Below, piece by piece: positions 8,221 through 17,510 of a stretch of 64,000 bases of DNA. The notes beneath the pieces are model-generated. The model was not told the DNA's origin. It worked only from the letters and a program-made list of their open reading frames with translations, and searched no databases. Made by a program: the position numbers and the translations under genes. Origin of the DNA: Candidatus Terraquivivens ruidianensis (GTDB taxonomy: Archaea > Thermoproteota > Nitrososphaeria_A > Caldarchaeales > Wolframiiraptoraceae); NCBI GenBank assembly GCA_023267975.1, contig JALNLA010000003.1:124001-188000 (forward strand). The letters run 5' to 3'. Position 1 is the stretch's first letter; each line of letters starts with the position of its first letter.

Positions 8221-9466
8221 CCCTTGCCTCCCCACCCTCCCTTGGCTTCCCGGAGAGGTATGATTTCTCAGATTCGGATAACTCGAAGAATTCCGTAAGG
8301 TCTTTTGCAACATCGCCATCGTTCTTGAGTATAAAGCTCAGGAAAGGAAGCATCTCGATACCTGCCTTATAGGACGACATGTGGCATTTTGAGGCCATCT
8401 TGCTCGTCACACTATTCATTATCTCCCTATCGCGCTTCGTAGCTTGGAGCATCCTGATCCTTTGGGGGAAGGAAAACTTAACAAAGCCCTTTGATGTTTT
8501 TTTCTTGGAAATTGCAACCCCACCAGTCATGAGGGGTGCCGCGTATCTCAGCAAACCCCACCTTTGCATCTTCTTTATCTTGGTAAAGTATAGGTCGGCC
8601 CTTGCGAGAAAGTCCATCGCCTGTTCAAGGTCAGTAAGGTCCGTCAACTGTTGTGGGACGTTGTCAAGTATCCAGTTGAAGAAATTATCGATGTCCATGC
8701 CGATGTTTTCCGTTGACGCCCAAGCATCTTTAATGGTCTTTGATTGGAACACTTGAACCAAGGCCGAGAATATTTCCTTGACTCTGTCTCTGTAGCCCAG
8801 CGCTGCCAACGTTGAGCCATCTATCCTCGGTCCCACCATTGCCAATGCTTGAAGGTCGTTTATCGCCGACCTCAGGTCACCGTTCGACCTTTCTGCTATT
8901 GCCTTTAGCACTTCATCACTACACTCCAATCCTTCTAGCGCGCATATCTTTCTCAGATGAGACATTATCAGCTGTTTGTGTATATGCTTGAATTCTATCA
9001 TTTCACACATATCCCTTATTGTCGCTAACCTTTGACTCCACGGGTTGTTTGCAACAAGCACAAGGGGCACTTTGGTCTTCTCTATCGCATCTTTTATCGC
9101 CGGGATTCCCCCAGCATCCTCCTGACCCGCTATGCCATCCACCTCGTCAACCAAAACCACCCTCTTCCTCATACCGTTCAGCGTTGCGTACTCGCATGCT
9201 GAGCCTACGACGGCTTTTACCTTCTCGGCAGTCCTCCAGTCGCTGGCGTTCACCTCAACCAAGTCGTATCCTTTTTCTGTGGCATACGCAATAGCAAGCG
9301 ATGTCTTTCCCACACCGGCAGGCCCATACAGGAGTGCCGCCTTCTTTGACGGTTTCCCCTTCTCCCAAGACGCCATCCAACTAAGAAAGGCCTGTACAGC
9401 TTCCTTGTTATCGATTACCTCCGAGACCCTCTTCGGCCTGTACTTCTCTACCCAAGGTACAGTCAA
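8159..9466 (-). CDS. rfcL: Replication factor C large subunit
   Basis: The 435-residue AAA+ clamp-loader subunit starts with the RFC box PWVEKYRPKRVSEV. Walker A GPAGVGKT lies at 48-55 and Walker B VVLVDEVDG at about 103-111. The C-terminal tail is long, basic and low in complexity (KAAKPKKSPPTRRR), as in archaeal RfcL, though without an obvious PCNA-binding PIP box in the final residues. With the small subunit it opens the PCNA ring and loads it on primed DNA. It is downstream of rfcS with only 3 bases between them, so they form an operon. Confidence 0.95.
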   Translation of the reverse strand: MTVPWVEKYRPKRVSEVIDNKEAVQAFLSWMASWEKGKPSKKAALLYGPAGVGKTSLAIAYATEKGYDLVEVNASDWRTAEKVKAVVGSACEYATLNGMRKRVVLVDEVDGIAGQEDAGGIPAIKDAIEKTKVPLVLVANNPWSQRLATIRDMCEMIEFKHIHKQLIMSHLRKICALEGLECSDEVLKAIAERSNGDLRSAINDLQALAMVGPRIDGSTLAALGYRDRVKEIFSALVQVFQSKTIKDAWASTENIGMDIDNFFNWILDNVPQQLTDLTDLEQAMDFLARADLYFTKIKKMQRWGLLRYAAPLMTGGVAISKKKTSKGFVKFSFPQRIRMLQATKRDREIMNSVTSKMASKCHMSSYKAGIEMLPFLSFILKNDGDVAKDLTEFFELSESEKSYLSGKPREGGEARVKAAKPKKSPPTRRRSEASA

Positions 9467-9469
9467 CTG

Positions 9470-10441
9470 CTATCTACGGCTCCTGGCCGCAAGTTTTGCG
9501 AGAAAGCTCATGATTTGTACCTCTTCCGATGCGCCCTCCGCTATTCTGTAGTCAACCTCGCCCAAGCTATCAAGCAGCTCGACCTTCGATTCTTCTGGGA
9601 TGTTGAGGGTGAATATCTCCCTGTAGATTGCCGTTACAAGGTCCCTACCAGCTATGCCTTGTAAGTATAGGATAGACCTGAGGGCATCCCTAGCCTCCAC
9701 GAACTTGCCAGACATCGCGTACTCCAATATTCTCCGAACGTCACCCCTACTCACGTATCCTATAACAGTGTAAACGGCTTTCTCGTCCACCTTCTTTCCG
9801 AGTGTTGACGCAGCCTGTAGTATGTTTATGCACTTTCTCATGTCCCCCTGTGCGAAGTCGTATATTGTATCGATAGCCTCACCATCTAACTCCATCCCTT
9901 CAGCACCCGCTATCTTCTTTAGATAAGATGCTACGTCGGCCTTCGTGAGAGGCTTAAACCTAAAGACTGCGCATCTCGACTGTATCGGCTCGATTATCCT
10001 GTTACTGTAGTTAGCTACGAGTATGAACCTGCACGTTGAAGAGAACTGCTCCATCACACGTCTGAAGGCATGCTGGGCATCATCCGTAAGCTGGTCGCTC
10101 TCGTCCAAGAGGAGTATCCTGAAACCTACGTCGCCGAACGGAACGGACCTTGCATACATCTTTACCTTTTCACGAATGGTTGCTATACCACGTTCATCGG
10201 ACGCGTTAATTTCTACGAATAAACCATCTTTTATGTAGCCGTCTCCATACAGGTCTCTTGCGAATGCGTGCGCCGTCGCAGTTTTTCCCGTGCCGGGTGG
10301 TCCTGTAAAAAGCATGTGCGGAACCGATTTCGTTTTAAGAATGTTTTTCAGGCTGGATATCACCTCTCGCTGGTTTGCTATCTCGTCGAGTGTCGTGGGT
10401 CTGTACTTCTCAATCCAAGGAAGTGTGCTTAACGTAGACAA
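9470..10441 (-). CDS. rfcS: Replication factor C small subunit
   Basis: The 323-residue protein has the RFC box PWIEKYRPTTLDEI, Walker A GPPGTGKT (47-54), a Walker B of the form LLLDESD (DESD rather than DEAD) and the SRC arginine-finger motif in IQSRCAVFRF. It has the usual length for the archaeal small subunit, which forms a 4:1 complex with RfcL. It is the first gene of the rfcS-rfcL operon. Its promoter appears as a minus-strand GTTTATTATAC at 10471-10481. Confidence 0.95.
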   Translation of the reverse strand: MSTLSTLPWIEKYRPTTLDEIANQREVISSLKNILKTKSVPHMLFTGPPGTGKTATAHAFARDLYGDGYIKDGLFVEINASDERGIATIREKVKMYARSVPFGDVGFRILLLDESDQLTDDAQHAFRRVMEQFSSTCRFILVANYSNRIIEPIQSRCAVFRFKPLTKADVASYLKKIAGAEGMELDGEAIDTIYDFAQGDMRKCINILQAASTLGKKVDEKAVYTVIGYVSRGDVRRILEYAMSGKFVEARDALRSILYLQGIAGRDLVTAIYREIFTLNIPEESKVELLDSLGEVDYRIAEGASEEVQIMSFLAKLAARSRR

Positions 10442-10517
10442 TTCGCAACCGACTGATTGGTGTCGTGAAGTATAATAAACATTACTTCAGAATCTAACCT
10501 AAAGCTTACCTAAGAAT

Positions 10518-10531
10518 CATATTTATATTGT
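10518..10531 (+). promoter_or_regulatory. TATA promoter of the zinc-ribbon gene
   Basis: The sequence CATATTTATATTGT lies about 30 bases before the ATG at 10556 and faces away from the rfcS promoter at 10471-10481. The spacing implies a leaderless or very short-leader transcript. Confidence 0.5.
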
Positions 10532-10555
10532 ATTCTTTTTTATTACGTTGTCAAG

Positions 10556-10849
10556 ATGGTGGCGGGAAAGAATCTATCCTGCATTTGCGGCGCGTCCGTT
10601 GACGCCTCGTCACTCATTATAAAAAGAACTGAAGGAGGAGGTTACAGGATAGTATGTCCATCGCCGAAATGTCCCTTACACGAGTTGGGCTCTGCAAAGG
10701 TGATTCGCAGCTCACAGCCGAAATTCGAGGTCAAGCTTTCGAGAATGTTCAAGGATTGGAACGTCCTGCTCGTCGGTAGGGAAAGTTGCGACAGGCTCGT
10801 GCGCGACCTGTTGAAGCAAATATCTTTGAAGCTTAGAAAGTTTTATTAA
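10556..10849 (+). CDS. Small zinc-ribbon protein of unknown function
   Basis: The 97-residue protein has four cysteines near its N-terminus: C9-x-C11 in SCICGA and a second pair in CPSPKCPLH. These likely bind one zinc. The remaining 50 residues are basic with a helical C-terminus (RDLLKQISLKLRKF). No family is recognised. It is the first of a plus-strand run that continues with two paralogous small genes and a RecA-like ATPase; whether these are co-transcribed is unclear because each appears to have its own TATA-like element. Confidence 0.6.
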   Translation: MVAGKNLSCICGASVDASSLIIKRTEGGGYRIVCPSPKCPLHELGSAKVIRSSQPKFEVKLSRMFKDWNVLLVGRESCDRLVRDLLKQISLKLRKFY

Positions 10850-10872
10850 GGAAATAGCTTTATGAAAAGTAC

Positions 10873-11211
10873 ATGAAACTTTTAGACGTTAGGACGATAC
10901 ACTTCGTGCGACCAGAAGTTATTCTAGACGACGTTAAGAGGGTTTTAAACGCGTTGGGCATAGCTTTCGATGTGAAAGAAGAGGAGGAGCTTTCGTGGAC
11001 TATAGCGGGTAAGAAAGACAACAACGAAGTTAAAATAAAAATCACTTGCAAACTTGTGCCGTTCAAGAGCATACTCGGCGTAGAGAGGAGCTTGATGATA
11101 ATAGACCCTGCGCCCATAACCACCATCGAGACGTACAGCACAGGCGACGCAGAGTTTAACGAGAAATTCAAACGTCGCTTAGAGCTCGGGCTGTTCAGGG
11201 CTGGAGGCTAA
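10873..11211 (+). CDS. Unknown small protein, paralogue A of a tandem pair
   Basis: The 112-residue protein shares a clear pattern with the next gene: a (I/L)LDD(V/I)KRVL helix near residue 17, a central strand region with W-x-I-A, an S-(T/S)-GD segment and an almost identical C-terminus RR-x-ELGLFRAGG. The start at 10873 is the first usable ATG; the ATG at 10861 meets a stop after four codons. I do not recognise the family. The mix of alternating strands and helices suggests a compact alpha/beta fold. Confidence 0.65.
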   Translation: MKLLDVRTIHFVRPEVILDDVKRVLNALGIAFDVKEEEELSWTIAGKKDNNEVKIKITCKLVPFKSILGVERSLMIIDPAPITTIETYSTGDAEFNEKFKRRLELGLFRAGG

Positions 11212-11265
11212 CCTTTAAATCACAGCGTTATAAGGTTTATATTGTACTGTAGGTTATTCATAGGC

Positions 11266-11607
11266 ATGCAACTCATATTCAAGAAGGCGTACGGCTTCTG
11301 TAACCCAAGCACCCTGCTGGATGATATTAAGCGTGTTCTCACCAATTACGGCATGTACATAAAAAACATAGAAAAGAGCGGAGAACAGGCTTGGAATATA
11401 GCCGCGGAGAAGGGGGACGTAAGCGTCCTCGCTAAGCTCTCCTACACAAGCTTACCGATAAAGGAGCAGCCTGCATTCCGATCGAGCGGTCTTTCTGGAT
11501 ACGTCTCAATCTGCGAGGTCGAATTGTACAGCAGCGGTGACGATGGCTTCAACGAACCATTTAGGAGAAGGTTCGAGCTCGGGCTGTTCAGGGCTGGAGG
11601 AGTTTAA
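11266..11607 (+). CDS. Unknown small protein, paralogue B of a tandem pair
   Basis: The protein of 113 residues is a diverged duplicate of the preceding gene, sharing LLDDIKRVL, AWNIAAEKGDV, YSSGDDGFNEPF and RRFELGLFRAGG. An in-frame TTG exists at 11242, but the ATG at 11266 aligns with the start of paralogue A (MQLIFKKAYGF against MKLLDVRTIHF). Strong conservation of the C-terminal LGLFRAGG in both copies points to a functional site or interface. The function is unknown. Confidence 0.62.
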   Translation: MQLIFKKAYGFCNPSTLLDDIKRVLTNYGMYIKNIEKSGEQAWNIAAEKGDVSVLAKLSYTSLPIKEQPAFRSSGLSGYVSICEVELYSSGDDGFNEPFRRRFELGLFRAGGV

Positions 11608-11666
11608 TTGTTAACGATAAGTTTTATGAATATATATAACTATGCGGAATAAATAAGAGGAAAACA

Positions 11667-12371
11667 TTGGATGGTCTGAGGCTTCACAAGAGGCTTGAGC
11701 TGGTTAAGAACCTAATACTTGAAGATTATCCAAACGCGACCTTCCTCCATATAGGACCCAGGGGATGCGGCAAGTCCCTATTCCTAAAGCATATATTATA
11801 CGAAAGGTTAAAGCAGGGTTTTAGATGCGTCAATCTTTGCGTAAAGAGCCGCCCGATTGATTTCTTGTGGTTAATGAGGAAAAGAAACATGGATGCGGAA
11901 ACATACCTTAAAAGCGGAGACCTTATACTCATCGATTACCATACAGCGAAGCTCGGTCATCCTACAATGGAAGCATTGGATAACGTTCTGCAGCTCACAA
12001 CGCTGGACCTGACGGAACTTAGCGTCATGCTCGATATGCTTAGGTTGAAGCCAGTAGAGTTCTTCTACGTAGACAGCCTGCTGGATATTTTCATCGATTT
12101 CGGCTACAAGAATGCTATGAAGTTCATCGACACACTCATTACAAGGATTAAAGATACATGCGTCGGCGCTTTCGCGCTCGACAAAGGTATACTTGGCGAT
12201 AGGATAGAGAATTACTTAAGGTCTATAGTAGATGGTGTGGCTGAGTACATGATCGTCGACACTCCAGAGGGCATAGAGAGATACATAAGGATGGCACACT
12301 TCGACTTCGCTAACGTAGATACGAGGTGGCATAAGCTGGTTATAGGACAATATGATATTAAGATTGAGTAA
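11667..12371 (+). CDS. RecA/KaiC-superfamily ATPase
   Basis: The 234-residue protein has a P-loop GPRGCGKS (residues 30-37) and a Walker B-like strand DLILIDYH (about 86-93), with a second hydrophobic strand EFFYVDSLLDIF. Size and pattern fit the small RecA-like ATPases of archaea (KaiC, RadB and ArlH relatives, often DUF-type). It lacks the C-terminal repeats of full KaiC. The start is a TTG at 11667 preceded by AGAGGA. It is followed by a T-rich stretch near 12462-12475 that could end transcription. The role is unknown; signalling or DNA-linked ATPase activity is possible. Confidence 0.68.
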   Translation: MDGLRLHKRLELVKNLILEDYPNATFLHIGPRGCGKSLFLKHILYERLKQGFRCVNLCVKSRPIDFLWLMRKRNMDAETYLKSGDLILIDYHTAKLGHPTMEALDNVLQLTTLDLTELSVMLDMLRLKPVEFFYVDSLLDIFIDFGYKNAMKFIDTLITRIKDTCVGAFALDKGILGDRIENYLRSIVDGVAEYMIVDTPEGIERYIRMAHFDFANVDTRWHKLVIGQYDIKIE

Positions 12372-12529
12372 AGGTTTTGGGTTCTTGAAATTACAAGATG
12401 GATAAATATACCGAGCATAGATCAAAATTTGTCGTGTATGCCGCCGTAACTTAGCCCTTAGGTTCTTCTTTTTCAAAGTCGTTAAATTAGTAGCAGTTAA
12501 GCTGGCTTATGGTACGGGTAAGATGGGGG

Positions 12530-12685
12530 ATGTTAAGCAAGCTTAGACGTATCCCATTACCTGCAGCTATTTACGGAATAACTGTCATATTTGCGGCAGA
12601 GGTTTGCGTGGAAATCATCTGGATAGGCTTCTCACTCATGTACTTTAATGGAAAGGTATGGGCTTCAGCCTTTTCCACTTCCTAG
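12530..12685 (+). CDS. Possible 51-residue single-span membrane protein
   Basis: An ATG at 12530 directly after GGGGG opens a 51-codon frame. It begins with a short basic segment (MLSKLRRIPLP) and then about 30 hydrophobic residues (AAIYGITVIFAAEV, then IIWIGFSLMYF). That is a plausible small membrane protein, but it runs into the arm of the 16S processing stem on the other strand, and short frames of this kind can occur by chance. No family is recognised. Confidence 0.28.
   Translation: MLSKLRRIPLPAAIYGITVIFAAEVCVEIIWIGFSLMYFNGKVWASAFSTS
12658..12670 (-). repeat. 3' arm of the 16S rRNA processing stem
   Basis: The plus strand reads ATGGGCTTCAGCC, the exact inverse complement of 14282-14294 on the other side of the 16S gene. 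Inside it, CCTAGG occurs on both sides (12680-12685 and about 14267-14272) and ACGCC/GGCGT can pair further in. This forms the long helix that archaeal endonuclease cuts to release pre-16S rRNA. Confidence 0.75.
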
Positions 12686-12717
12686 GGGCGTCTCCAGGCA
12701 AGGAAGCACCTTAACGG

Positions 12718-14242
<1,525 letters not shown>

Positions 14243-14281
14243 CAAAGCCTAGAGGTACGCCGCATTCCTAGGAATTTATGG

Positions 14282-14294
14282 GGCTGAAGCCCAT
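14282..14294 (-). repeat. 5' arm of the 16S rRNA processing stem
   Basis: The plus strand reads GGCTGAAGCCCAT, pairing perfectly over 13 bases with 12658-12670. In the minus-strand transcript it lies about 40 bases before the mature 16S 5' end. Confidence 0.75.
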
Positions 14295-14443
14295 GATTAG
14301 ACCTAAGTGCAACGCTCAGGTCCTCATCTTGTCCCACGACCAGGAGGCCGCCCTTACATCTGATGGGCTTCCACGCCCCAAGCGTTCGAGGGCGGTACCG
14401 CCGTCGAGTCGTGGAGTTCCGCACATTATTGTAATTATCGCCT

Positions 14444-14455
14444 GCTTATATATTT
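14444..14455 (-). promoter_or_regulatory. Likely 16S rRNA promoter
   Basis: On the minus strand the sequence CAAAATATATAAG is a good A-rich BRE plus TATA box. It would start transcription near 14420, giving a leader of roughly 180 bases that includes the processing-stem arm. Confidence 0.5.
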
Positions 14456-14459
14456 TGCA

Positions 14460-15077
14460 GAAGTATGCTTAAAAGGGTTCTTTAGAGCTGGGATGCCAAA
14501 CTCTTCTCTTAAAGGATGACCTTGAAAAGCTATTACTCGGCAGACCGGGGAATGGATAGCACAGCATAGAAAAGTTTCTGCATACCGTGTAATTGATACT
14601 AAAAACGTTAAAACTGAAAAAATAACATATCGAGAGACAAATCCCAAAAGGGGTAACAGCCTGAGTTAGTAATTAAAGAGGATGTTAGATGAGCCAGCAA
14701 CCAGGGTCGGATGCTAACATGTTACCTGTCTCTTCGTAGGCCCTTCCTCTGCAACCTCCACCGCGCTGCACTTATTATACATCGCATATATCATTGACTC
14801 TTTCACTCTGTTATGGCCGATCAGTGGGTTCGAAAACTATTCTACTATGGCTATCGAGCTTAAGAGGTATGATGTGACTTGCGCGCTCTACTTTCAGCTT
14901 CATCTCACTCGCCTCGCATAAAAGATTGTATCAGCTGAGCAGTTTAACATACGATGTCGGAGAGGGTGGATAAAATCAGAGAAAAGTTATCCATTAGGTG
15001 ACATTTAGGTGTTTATCTACATGATATCAGAACATGAGATATGAAGGCTTTTATTATGATTTAGCATAATTTCTTGC
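14460..15077. other. Gene-free AT-rich region upstream of the 16S promoter
   Basis: This stretch of about 600 bases holds no frame that looks like a protein in any reading frame and no tRNA-like fold. Short open frames occur but have no recognisable composition. A TATA-like segment near 15045-15065 may serve the gene that starts at 15078. Confidence 0.5.
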
Positions 15078-16082
15078 ATGGTTGCTCAGAAGCCTATATT
15101 GTTAGAGATCTTTAACCCTAACATTCCTCAAGATAGAATGATTTTAGAAATTCTCAATAGCCCTAATGGGCTATACACAAGATTGCCGCAGGATGTTCTT
15201 GAAAATCTTGGTATAGATACTGGCTTCACAATCCCTTACTTGATTATAGACGGCGATAAGCTAACGAATGTCCCATTGTATAGAATAGGGGTAAAGGTTA
15301 ATGATCGTGAATGTGTAACTCTTGCAATACCATCAGAGGAAAAAGCCGTTGGCTATCTTACGTTAGCAGAGCTAGGTCTGAGATTTAAAACTGGAGAGAT
15401 ATCGCAAATAGTAACATACTCAGACCCATTAATTTATACATTCATTTTTGAAATGATCCCTGATACATATGAATCCATATATACTGTCGAGCCTGCTAGA
15501 AAATTGTATCATGAGCTTTTGATCCTGTATGACGATTGGTTTTTTATCGTTAAAGATATACTACAAGAGTGGAGGTCTTCAAGTTTCGTTACGGCCATAA
15601 TGAGTATATTTCTCTATAATCTTAACTCGATGATATTTTCGATATTTACTGGTATGTTGCCTCATATAGCGTTTGGGATGAGGTTATCTCTGGAAGCTTT
15701 AGTTGCTGGATATTTTGGAGACCTCAACCCAAAGTTTAGAGAAAGATATCCAGATCCATTAGTAAGATTGGAGAGAACGATGAAACGTATTCATGGAAAA
15801 GGTTTTAGAAAATTTTGCGATAAATATCTACGTGAATATTTTAATAACGTGGAAGACGTGGTGAATTTATGGAATGCCCTCTCCTTTAAATTTATTCATT
15901 CCATCGGATGGGTTAGAGCTATTTGCATATCGCATGAGCTCCCATCCATAGCTATGGGAGCACCATTTTCAGCATACTATAGAGGCGATGAAAAAATACT
16001 CTCACAACTAACAGATTACGTCAAAAGATATAGAGAAGTATTCAACATGTTATATAATGAGTGGGTGCATAAACAAACTTAA
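15078..16082 (+). CDS. Orphan two-domain protein with a possible inactive retropepsin-like domain
   Basis: The 334-residue protein is AT-rich in its codons compared with the housekeeping genes around it. Residues about 25-120 resemble the beta layout of archaeal clan AA aspartic proteases: a strand into NSPNGLYTRLPQDVLENLGI, a middle VNDRECVTLAIPSEE and a closing GYLTLAELGLRF. In active members the first segment is D-(T/S)-G-x; here it is N-S-P-N, so catalysis is unlikely. Residues about 140-330 are helical, with hydrophobic stretches (VTAIMSIFLYNLNSMIFSIF) but no clear membrane topology. I do not recognise the second domain. The fold assignment is tentative. Confidence 0.6.
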   Translation: MVAQKPILLEIFNPNIPQDRMILEILNSPNGLYTRLPQDVLENLGIDTGFTIPYLIIDGDKLTNVPLYRIGVKVNDRECVTLAIPSEEKAVGYLTLAELGLRFKTGEISQIVTYSDPLIYTFIFEMIPDTYESIYTVEPARKLYHELLILYDDWFFIVKDILQEWRSSSFVTAIMSIFLYNLNSMIFSIFTGMLPHIAFGMRLSLEALVAGYFGDLNPKFRERYPDPLVRLERTMKRIHGKGFRKFCDKYLREYFNNVEDVVNLWNALSFKFIHSIGWVRAICISHELPSIAMGAPFSAYYRGDEKILSQLTDYVKRYREVFNMLYNEWVHKQT

Positions 16083-16377
16083 ACTTATTACAATGTACTG
16101 ATGTACATGATTATTAGGTCAGTCGGCTTCATCGCAGCCTTGGTTTGAGATAAGCTCTATCTTGGCACTCAACTATCTATGAGTTCTTTACTGATGGTGT
16201 GTTATCATTCATAATGATAATTGGGGCTATTACAATAATTGCTATGGACTATTTCTGGTCAAAGAAATCTTTTAAACGGCCCCTGAGCCGGGGGCTATGA
16301 TGGAGAATTTTTCAAAACCCGTGAGATCTCATAGTGGATATTTATAACGCGGCCAAACATAGTTCTTTCCATGCTCA
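16083..16377. other. Intergenic region with a possible membrane-gene remnant
   Basis: Around 16152-16300 the plus strand holds about 48 stop-free codons ending in a hydrophobic segment (VLSFIMIIGAITIIAMDYFW) and a basic tail, but with no start codon at its beginning. It may be the decayed end of a membrane protein gene. A GC hairpin (GCCCC/GGGGC) lies at about 16279-16295. A TATA-like TATTTATAA at 16338-16346 probably serves the gene at 16378. Confidence 0.35.
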
Positions 16378-16647
16378 GTGAGCGCGAGAGAGTTTTTGGA
16401 AAGCCCCGAGAAGTTTTCTAAGAACTATGCCAGGAGGCTTAGGTTCACGATAAGGTGGAAACTCAGGGCTTTAAACGAGGAGCTCGAATTCATCATGAAA
16501 ACGAGACCAGAGCTGTTACGAGAAATAGTAGCGCATGAGTTGGACGTTACATTTCTCCGTAACACCGTGATAGAGAATTTTAGTAGAATAGAGGGCCGCG
16601 GCTGGGATTCGAACCCAGGCTGCCGGCTCCACAGGCCGGAAGGCTAA
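16378..16647 (+). CDS. Small helical protein whose 3' end runs into tRNA-His
   Basis: A GTG at 16378, about 32 bases after a TATA-like element, opens an 89-codon frame. Residues 1-70 look like a real helical, charged protein (AREFLESPEKF, IRWKLRALNEELEFIM, ELLREIVAHELDV). The last 18 or so residues (GRGWDSNPG onward) are simply the antisense of the tRNA-His T arm and anticodon arm. Either the gene ends inside the tRNA gene or it has lost its own stop. No family is recognised. Confidence 0.5.
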   Translation: MSAREFLESPEKFSKNYARRLRFTIRWKLRALNEELEFIMKTRPELLREIVAHELDVTFLRNTVIENFSRIEGRGWDSNPGCRLHRPEG

Positions 16648-16686
16648 CCGCTACCTTTGCGTCCACGTTGCGTGGTCACCGCGGCC
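16594..16686 (-). tRNA. tRNA-His (GUG) with a 20-base insertion before the D arm
   Basis: On the minus strand the acceptor is GCCGCGG paired with CCGCGGC, with an encoded G-1 opposite C73, the mark of tRNA-His. The anticodon arm is CCGGC-CTGTGGA-GCCGG (GUG), the T arm CTGGG-TTCGAAT-CCCAG and the D arm AGGT/GCCT. Between U8-G9 and the D arm lie 20 extra bases (16676-16657) that fold into the hairpin CCACG-CAA-CGTGG. This is most simply a non-canonical intron. The acceptor 5' sequence GGCCGCGGT is also duplicated just upstream (16687-16696), so the exact 5' end is ambiguous. Confidence 0.85.
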
Positions 16687-16775
16687 AACCGCGGCCGCCT
16701 ACTCATTGAAACTAGCTTATCCTTAAGCGTTTTTGGCCTTACCTGAGTAAAAAATATTAAAAGAGTAGTGGTGGT

Positions 16776-17072
16776 TTATTCGCCCTTGATTTTGCGGAGT
16801 ATGCCCTTGGGGTCTTTGATCATCAGGACTATTTCCCAGACTGTCAGCGCGCATACCAACAGGACGAAGCCGAGGACCGTAGCCTCGACAGACATCTCGA
16901 GGAACTCTCCGCCCTCCATGAGGTAGCCCATGACGTGGTCGACGAAGACCATCGTGGTCGCGCCCCAAAGCATTAGGCTCAACAGCTTAAGCATGTAGAC
17001 GTCGTTTTCAGCCTTAGAATACCACATCGCGGTTGACAGGGCCGCGGCCATCGCCAATACCAAGAGCCACAT
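16776..17072 (-). CDS. Small membrane protein, related to its divergent neighbour
   Basis: The 98-residue protein has three predicted membrane spans: WLLVLAMAAALSTAMW, then a LWGATTMVFVDHVMGYL region, then a C-terminal VLGFVLLVCALTVWEIVLM. A basic tail follows. The motif (L/M)LWG-x(4-6)-V-(D/E)-HV in span two recurs in the gene on the other side of the shared promoter region, so the two are paralogues. A histidine and an acidic residue within a membrane span suggest metal, heme or proton handling, but no function is known. Confidence 0.7.
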   Translation of the reverse strand: MWLLVLAMAAALSTAMWYSKAENDVYMLKLLSLMLWGATTMVFVDHVMGYLMEGGEFLEMSVEATVLGFVLLVCALTVWEIVLMIKDPKGILRKIKGE

Positions 17073-17144
17073 GGTTTCTTATTCTATTGTTACCTTTATA
17101 TAGGTGTTACTATTATTGAATTTAGTATTACGGAGGGTGTGAGA

Positions 17145-17510
17145 ATGGCGTGCTTCCTCGTCCCGATGGTGTTGGCGATCGTAACCTCGCTCATACAAAG
17201 GACAGCACGAAGCCTAGCTGAAAAAATTAAACTCTGGATTCTCAACGCGTTGCTTTGGGGCGGAGTAATATTGCTGGCGGTTGAGCACGTTTGGCATGCA
17301 GAGGTCGTTCCATGGCCGCCGTTCCTAACGGCCATGGCAAACCCAGTCGACATACCAATAATGCTCCACGAAATGGCCACCGTGGGCACGGCAATGTCCG
17401 TCGTGACGCTAGCAATATGGGGAGTGACACTCGCAGCGTCACACTATATGCCAAAGATTGCTACGGTAAGAACTGCTATGCATACAGAAAAGCCTCTAAC
17501 TCCGCGCTAA
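17145..17510 (+). CDS. Small membrane protein, paralogue of the divergent gene
   Basis: The 121-residue protein has spans at about 1-20, 30-50 and 82-102. It carries LLWGGVILLAVEHVWHAE, then VPWPPFLTAMANP and IMLHEMATVGTAM. A GTG at 17139 is possible, but the ATG at 17145 stands at the better distance from the GGAGGG site (17132-17137). The shared LWG and V(D/E)HV motifs link it to the minus-strand gene that ends its coding start about 70 bases away. Conserved His, Glu and Trp residues in or near membrane suggest a cofactor or ion role. The family is not named by me. Confidence 0.7.
   Translation: MACFLVPMVLAIVTSLIQRTARSLAEKIKLWILNALLWGGVILLAVEHVWHAEVVPWPPFLTAMANPVDIPIMLHEMATVGTAMSVVTLAIWGVTLAASHYMPKIATVRTAMHTEKPLTPR

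Noticed and set aside
16270-16330. Possible box C/D small RNA (CTGA and ATGATGG-like boxes)
   Set aside because: The boxes are in the wrong order and imperfect, and no guide match could be shown.
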